From assembly GCA_038229715.1 (NCBI GenBank), contig JBBROD010000035.1, forward strand, positions 1 to 44,314: DNA of 44,314 bases, in the 5' to 3' direction. The notes below the pieces were generated by a model. The model was not told where the DNA came from. It did no database searches and saw only the letters and a list, made by a program, of their open reading frames with translations. Source of the stretch: JANMES01 sp038229715 (GTDB taxonomy: Bacteria; Planctomycetota; Phycisphaerae; Tepidisphaerales; Tepidisphaeraceae). How positions within the stretch are numbered: position 1 is the stretch's first letter; every line of letters starts with the position of its first letter. This document shows, piece after piece, positions 42,301-44,314 of this stretch. The position numbers and the translations under genes were made by a program.

Positions 42301-43078
42301 GATATTTGAACAGCGAGACGGCCTCGCTCGCGTCCGGCATCGCGCCTTTGAGATCGATCAGCTGAACGCTCTCCAGCTTTTCCTGCGAGCCGAGCGAATC
42401 CACCGCGAACCGGCGGACACTTTCCACTTCGTCATCAAAGAAATCGATCCGCACCGGCAGGCCGACCGTGCTGGTGTCAGTGCCGTCGGTGTTGTCGTAG
42501 TTGCCGGGGAGGTAGACGTCGATGATCCCGCCGCGCACGGCGAAATCGCCGGGCACTTCCACCTGCTCCAGCCGGTTGTAGCCGTGATCGCTAAGCCAGA
42601 CGATCAGTTTCTCAGGCTCAAGCTTGAGCCCGGGCTTGATCGTCCGCATCAACAGCCCGAATTGGCTCGGGCTGGGGACCGCCTGCATCAGCGCCTGCAC
42701 TGGCGCGACCAGCAAGCCCGGCGAGAAATCTTCCGCCGCGAAGCGCGAAATCATCCGCAGGCGGTTGCTCACCTGCTCCTCGCTCATGCGGCCGAGCGAG
42801 CCTGCCAGTTCCACCGCCGGTAAAATGTTCGGCCGGACCTGTAGAAACAGTTCGATGTCGTCGGCGATGTCGTCGGCTTCGTCGAGATGGCCACAGATGA
42901 GCAGGATGGGGCGATTGAGTTCCCGCCGAATCGCCGCCACCGCCGCCGCAACGCTGGAGCCCCACAGACCGGAGCCCGTCGCGACACCGTTTTCGCCGAG
43001 CGTGCGCGCAAGCTCCACCAGCGGCCGCGCAGCGACGAGCCGCCCGATCGATTCGGGAAGGGTCTGTGTTTTCGCCAT
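39332..43078 (-). CDS. mfd: Transcription-repair coupling factor Mfd, with an in-frame repeat insertion
   Basis: 1248 residues, about 100 longer than usual for Mfd. It removes stalled RNA polymerase from DNA lesions and recruits UvrA. The N-terminal UvrB-homology part, the RNA-polymerase interaction domain (YVVHVAHGIAKFTGM), Walker A in LCGDVGYGKTELAMR, DEEQ box VVIDEEQRFGV, helicase motifs (MSATPIPRTLHMSMLGLRD, QLRGRVGRS) and C-terminal D7 domain are all present. Residues about 401-460 are encoded by a palindromic REPIN-like element (41700-41877), between GYLHRGFVF and LLGHHELFHRYEQRRR. A C-terminal Lys/Pro linker and short tail also extend it. ATG at 43078. Confidence 0.96.
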   Translation of the reverse strand: MAKTQTLPESIGRLVAARPLVELARTLGENGVATGSGLWGSSVAAAVAAIRRELNRPILLICGHLDEADDIADDIELFLQVRPNILPAVELAGSLGRMSEEQVSNRLRMISRFAAEDFSPGLLVAPVQALMQAVPSPSQFGLLMRTIKPGLKLEPEKLIVWLSDHGYNRLEQVEVPGDFAVRGGIIDVYLPGNYDNTDGTDTSTVGLPVRIDFFDDEVESVRRFAVDSLGSQEKLESVQLIDLKGAMPDASEAVSLFKYLPKDTIVVLWAPLEIAEQAKSYLDRLPEVKGVYPLAAILKLADPFARLEMSQFDQGTTSMPSFVSGKEVPRVKIPVQSLQKFETEPKKAIAELAELSQTHDVAVFCENEGEHKRFVELLEQSHEGLSKKIDTPMGYLHRGFVFTPSPQRGEGWGEGRSATTPVAVPWPKNSGQRSADESRSTADGSPLTPALSPLGRGSEERPLALLGHHELFHRYEQRRRVGKQIATRAVDSFLDLKVGDYVVHVAHGIAKFTGMQTIAKDGHNEEYLTLRFAENATLHVPASRINLIQKYIGGFTGHPQLSRLGSGAWEKQKAKVAEAVMDMASELIEVQAARAAELGTPFPPDTEWQREFEEEFPYEPTEDQVTGAEEIKQDMQRPRPMDRLLCGDVGYGKTELAMRAAFKAVEYGKQVAVLVPTTVLAEQHFRSFSERMRSYPFVVDSISRYKSARQQKETVQKLAKGEIDILIGTHRLISKDVKFNDLGLVVIDEEQRFGVTHKERLKQMRKTVDVLTMSATPIPRTLHMSMLGLRDISSLTTAPQDRRSIVTEVMAFDRERVKLAILRELQREGQVYFVHNRVHNIIETADDIQKLVPDARILIGHGQMGDGEMEEAMLKFIRHEADILVCTTIIESGLDIPNANTMIINAADRFGLSELHQLRGRVGRSKNRAYCYLLLPADRPITPVASKRLKAIEEYSHLGAGFKIAMRDLEIRGAGNILGPEQSGHISTVGYEMYCQLLEEATRQLKNEPKAARPEAHVDIGLSAFIPKTYIAADRQRMEMYRRLTRCASMEMLAGLESDMKDAFGEPPRQVILLLAMTEVRLLSQMYGVESVIKKDPDVVLTVHDAGRAQQALVGAPGTLRVIDNKTVYLRMPPTFLEPETLLMVMKNLMRGAHDREQRGIETIKPEEAKAKLIAAAKVPKHSEPKPPVEPVVVKKPAPVPPAKSAALQTPVVPTQSKEMEKLISLRDQGILTQLEFQAAVGRLANRK
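41700..41877. mobile_element. REPIN-like element inserted in frame in mfd (family F5)
   Basis: Perfect 44-nt inverted arms (41700-41743 and 41834-41877) containing the hairpin CTCTCCCCAGCGGGGAGAG plus GGGGTGAGGGG, separated by 90 nt. On the mfd strand the arms translate as SPQRGEGWGEGR and PLTPALSPLGRG. These are well-known products of this repeat word set in several phyla (from memory). The reading frame is kept with no stop. Confidence 0.93.
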
Positions 43079-43464
43079 CGAGCGAATAGTAGCGTGGTTA
43101 CGCCGAAGGTTCCAGGGACGCCTATTTGCGGCAGTAAGTCAGGCTGAAATATCATGCAACGCATCGCGTGGAACACTCACCCGTACCACGGGCCTCCGGC
43201 CCGTGCCGGCGATTCGGAATAGCCAAGGCGTTCATTTTCTGAGGTTCGCGCGTCACCCGCACGGGCCAGAGGCCCGTGGTACGGGTGAGTTTTTCAGCCT
43301 GATCCACTACCCAAATTGCGAGAATCCATCCCGCAGAAAAAATTGCAGTAAATCAAAGAGGAACCTTCAAATTTTTGGTTGTTCCACTGAGGATTTTCTG
43401 ATATCTCAGATCAAATCGCGAGTAGAAGTCTCGCTCGCCGTTGTCACGTGCAAGGATGCCGATC
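43079..43464. other. Intergenic region with F1 copy E
   Basis: 386 bases between the divergent mfd and HEAT-repeat genes. The F1 element at 43138-43304 takes up nearly half. The rest shows no gene; promoters are expected but not assigned. AAGGA lies 8 nt before the HEAT-protein ATG. Confidence 0.5.
43138..43304. mobile_element. REPIN/MITE-like element, family F1 copy E
   Basis: About 166 bp. Terminal repeats GTCAGGCTGAAA (from 43138) and the complement of ATCAGGCTGAAA (to about 43303). Arms 43175-43206 and 43259-43290 carry the family hairpin. The centre and flanks (GAAATATCATGCAACGCAT) match copy A in reverse orientation (near 7555-7580). Confidence 0.85.
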
Positions 43465-44148
43465 ATGAAACAGAGCCGTCTTTCCCGCCTGCCGCAATTG
43501 GTCCGGTCGATATTTCTCCCCCGTAAATCCGCAGCCGTTCCCGCCGGTATGGAGCCGGTGAATCGCATGGCGTCGATGGAACAATCGATGGAGCAATCGA
43601 TGGAACAATCGATGGAACAATCGGCCGACGGGCCGGTCGATCTCGTGCTCGATCAGGCCGTCGACCTGACAAGCCCGACGACACGTCTCCGCTCGCCCGA
43701 CGCCGACACCGCCCGCGAGGCCGCGCTCGAGCTCGGGCGCATCGGCGACCGTGCCGCGCTGCAGTCGCTGCTGGACGCGGTCATCAACTTAGCGGGTTTT
43801 TACCATCCGCTGGTTCGCGCCGCCGCCGCCCGCAGTCTCGGACAGATCAAGGATTGCCGCGCGACCGACGCCCTGATCGCCGCGACGGCCGACCCGATCG
43901 CAGAAGTCAGCGAGGAAGCCACGATCGCGCTGGGCAAGATCGGCGAGCTTCACTCGATCGAGCCGCTAATGGCGATCGTCACCAACAAAAACGGCTACTT
44001 CCTGCACCCCGTCCGCCAGGCGGCCGTTACGGCGCTGGGGCAGTTTCGGGATGCACGCGTGGCGTCGCAAATTCTGTCGGTATCGATGAACGAATTTGAA
44101 GACCCCGGCGTGCGCCAGGCCGCCCGAGATCTCGGCAACTGGCCGTGA
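43465..44148 (+). CDS. HEAT-repeat protein
   Basis: 227 residues. After an N-terminal region with four MEQS repeats (residues about 38-53) come HEAT/PBS-lyase-type helix pairs: DTAREAALELGRIGDRAALQSLLDAV, LVRAAAARSLGQIKDCRATDALIAAT, VSEEATIALGKIGELHSIEPLMAIV, PVRQAAVTALGQFRDARVASQIL. Such repeats mediate protein binding; no catalytic function is visible. The ATG at 43465 has AAGGA 8 nt upstream; in-frame TTG (43441) and ATG (43456) lie before it. A strong terminator follows. Confidence 0.85.
   Translation: MKQSRLSRLPQLVRSIFLPRKSAAVPAGMEPVNRMASMEQSMEQSMEQSMEQSADGPVDLVLDQAVDLTSPTTRLRSPDADTAREAALELGRIGDRAALQSLLDAVINLAGFYHPLVRAAAARSLGQIKDCRATDALIAATADPIAEVSEEATIALGKIGELHSIEPLMAIVTNKNGYFLHPVRQAAVTALGQFRDARVASQILSVSMNEFEDPGVRQAARDLGNWP
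43576..43623 (+). repeat. 12-bp tandem repeat encoding MEQS
   Basis: Four 12-bp copies of ATGGAACAATCG (copy 2 has GAG for GAA). In frame in the HEAT-protein gene, with an ATG in each copy; a likely slippage site. Confidence 0.95.
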
Positions 44149-44188
44149 TCTTCTAGTTTGACAACACTTTTTTCCCCACAGCGCATGC

Positions 44189-44222
44189 AAGGCCCGATCG
44201 GTTGACCGATCGGGCCTTTCCC
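44189..44222 (+). terminator. Rho-independent terminator
   Basis: Perfect 14-bp stem AAGGCCCGATCGGT / ACCGATCGGGCCTT around a 2-nt turn (44189-44218), followed by a short T/C tract. It ends the HEAT-protein transcript and separates it from the phosphofructokinase gene. Confidence 0.85.
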
Positions 44223-44258
44223 CTATCATCTGCGCCTCATTCTTACAGAGGAATCGCT

Positions 44259-44314
44259 ATGGCAATGGCAATTAAAGGCAACGCGGTCGTCGGTCAGTCC
44301 GGCGGGCCGACTTC
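44259..44314 (+). CDS. 6-phosphofructokinase, start only (cut by window edge)
   Basis: Eighteen codons are visible: MAMAIKGNAVVGQSGGPT. The motif GNAVVGQSGGPT is the N-terminal phosphate-binding loop of phosphofructokinases, most like the PPi-dependent group, which often starts this way. Phosphorylates fructose-6-phosphate in glycolysis. Which phosphate donor is used cannot be told from the fragment. AGAGGA lies just upstream of the ATG at 44259. Confidence 0.75.
   Translation, partial: MAMAIKGNAVVGQSGGPT

Noticed and set aside
41660..42823. Plus-strand frame of 387 codons inside mfd
   Set aside because: Antisense shadow of mfd caused by high GC; Arg/His-rich product without recognisable motifs.

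Overview
The window is about 44 kb of high-GC bacterial chromosome. It most resembles a planctomycete, probably of the Phycisphaerae/Tepidisphaeraceae type; this is inference from gene content, not a database result. Pointers are a formylglycine sulfatase next to a secreted beta-helix protein, a DUF1570-like secreted peptidase, long secreted or membrane proteins without clear relatives, weak use of Shine-Dalgarno sites, and GTG/TTG starts. No phage, plasmid or CRISPR genes are visible, and the protein-coding content is mostly ordinary chromosomal housekeeping.

Layout. 1-1.4 kb: groEL (cut by the window edge), groES and a degenerate receiver-domain gene, all on the minus strand. 1.7-4.4 kb: an outer-membrane barrel and a coiled-coil lipoprotein, convergent. 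4.75-5.03 kb: a tRNA-Arg(UCU) split by a 207-nt group I intron. 5-10.4 kb: a cysteine-dioxygenase-like cupin, manA, a tRNA-binding-domain protein, recN and a YbgC-type thioesterase. 10.7-15.8 kb: rpsU, then a three-gene ABC-2 type transporter. 15.8-22.8 kb: der, a CBS-pair protein, a lone GspF-N-like protein, tyrS, a CPBP protease and trpC. 22.9-30.7 kb: a carbohydrate locus (beta-helix protein, sulfatase, sugar-type ABC importer lacking its ATPase, aldo/keto reductase). 31-36.3 kb: a TPR lipoprotein, then mlaE-mlaF and mlaD, which are separated by an antisense metallopeptidase gene. 36.9-44.3 kb: a membrane coiled-coil protein, a geranylgeranyl-reductase-like flavoprotein, mfd, a HEAT-repeat protein and the start of a phosphofructokinase.

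The most unusual feature is between the genes. At least 21 palindromic elements from about 14 unrelated sequence families occupy most intergenic gaps. Some are REP/REPIN-like: two short hairpin words in inverted orientation, in several cases with terminal inverted repeats. Five copies of a ~166-bp family are present. Others are long inverted repeats built from loosely reiterated 8-14-nt words with a purine-rich first arm. They nest inside one another, three deep at 36.3-36.8 kb with an apparent 5-bp target duplication. One sits in frame inside mfd with perfect 44-bp arms. Several lie 6-12 nt before start codons in co-directional gene pairs, where the ribosome-binding site should be. Together these suggest active or recent non-autonomous mobility by several systems whose enzymes are not in this window.

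Functionally the window combines protein folding (GroES/GroEL), DNA repair (RecN, Mfd), translation (TyrS, S21, Der, tRNA-Arg), outer-membrane lipid transport (Mla) and sulfated-glycan use (sulfatase, beta-helix protein, importer).
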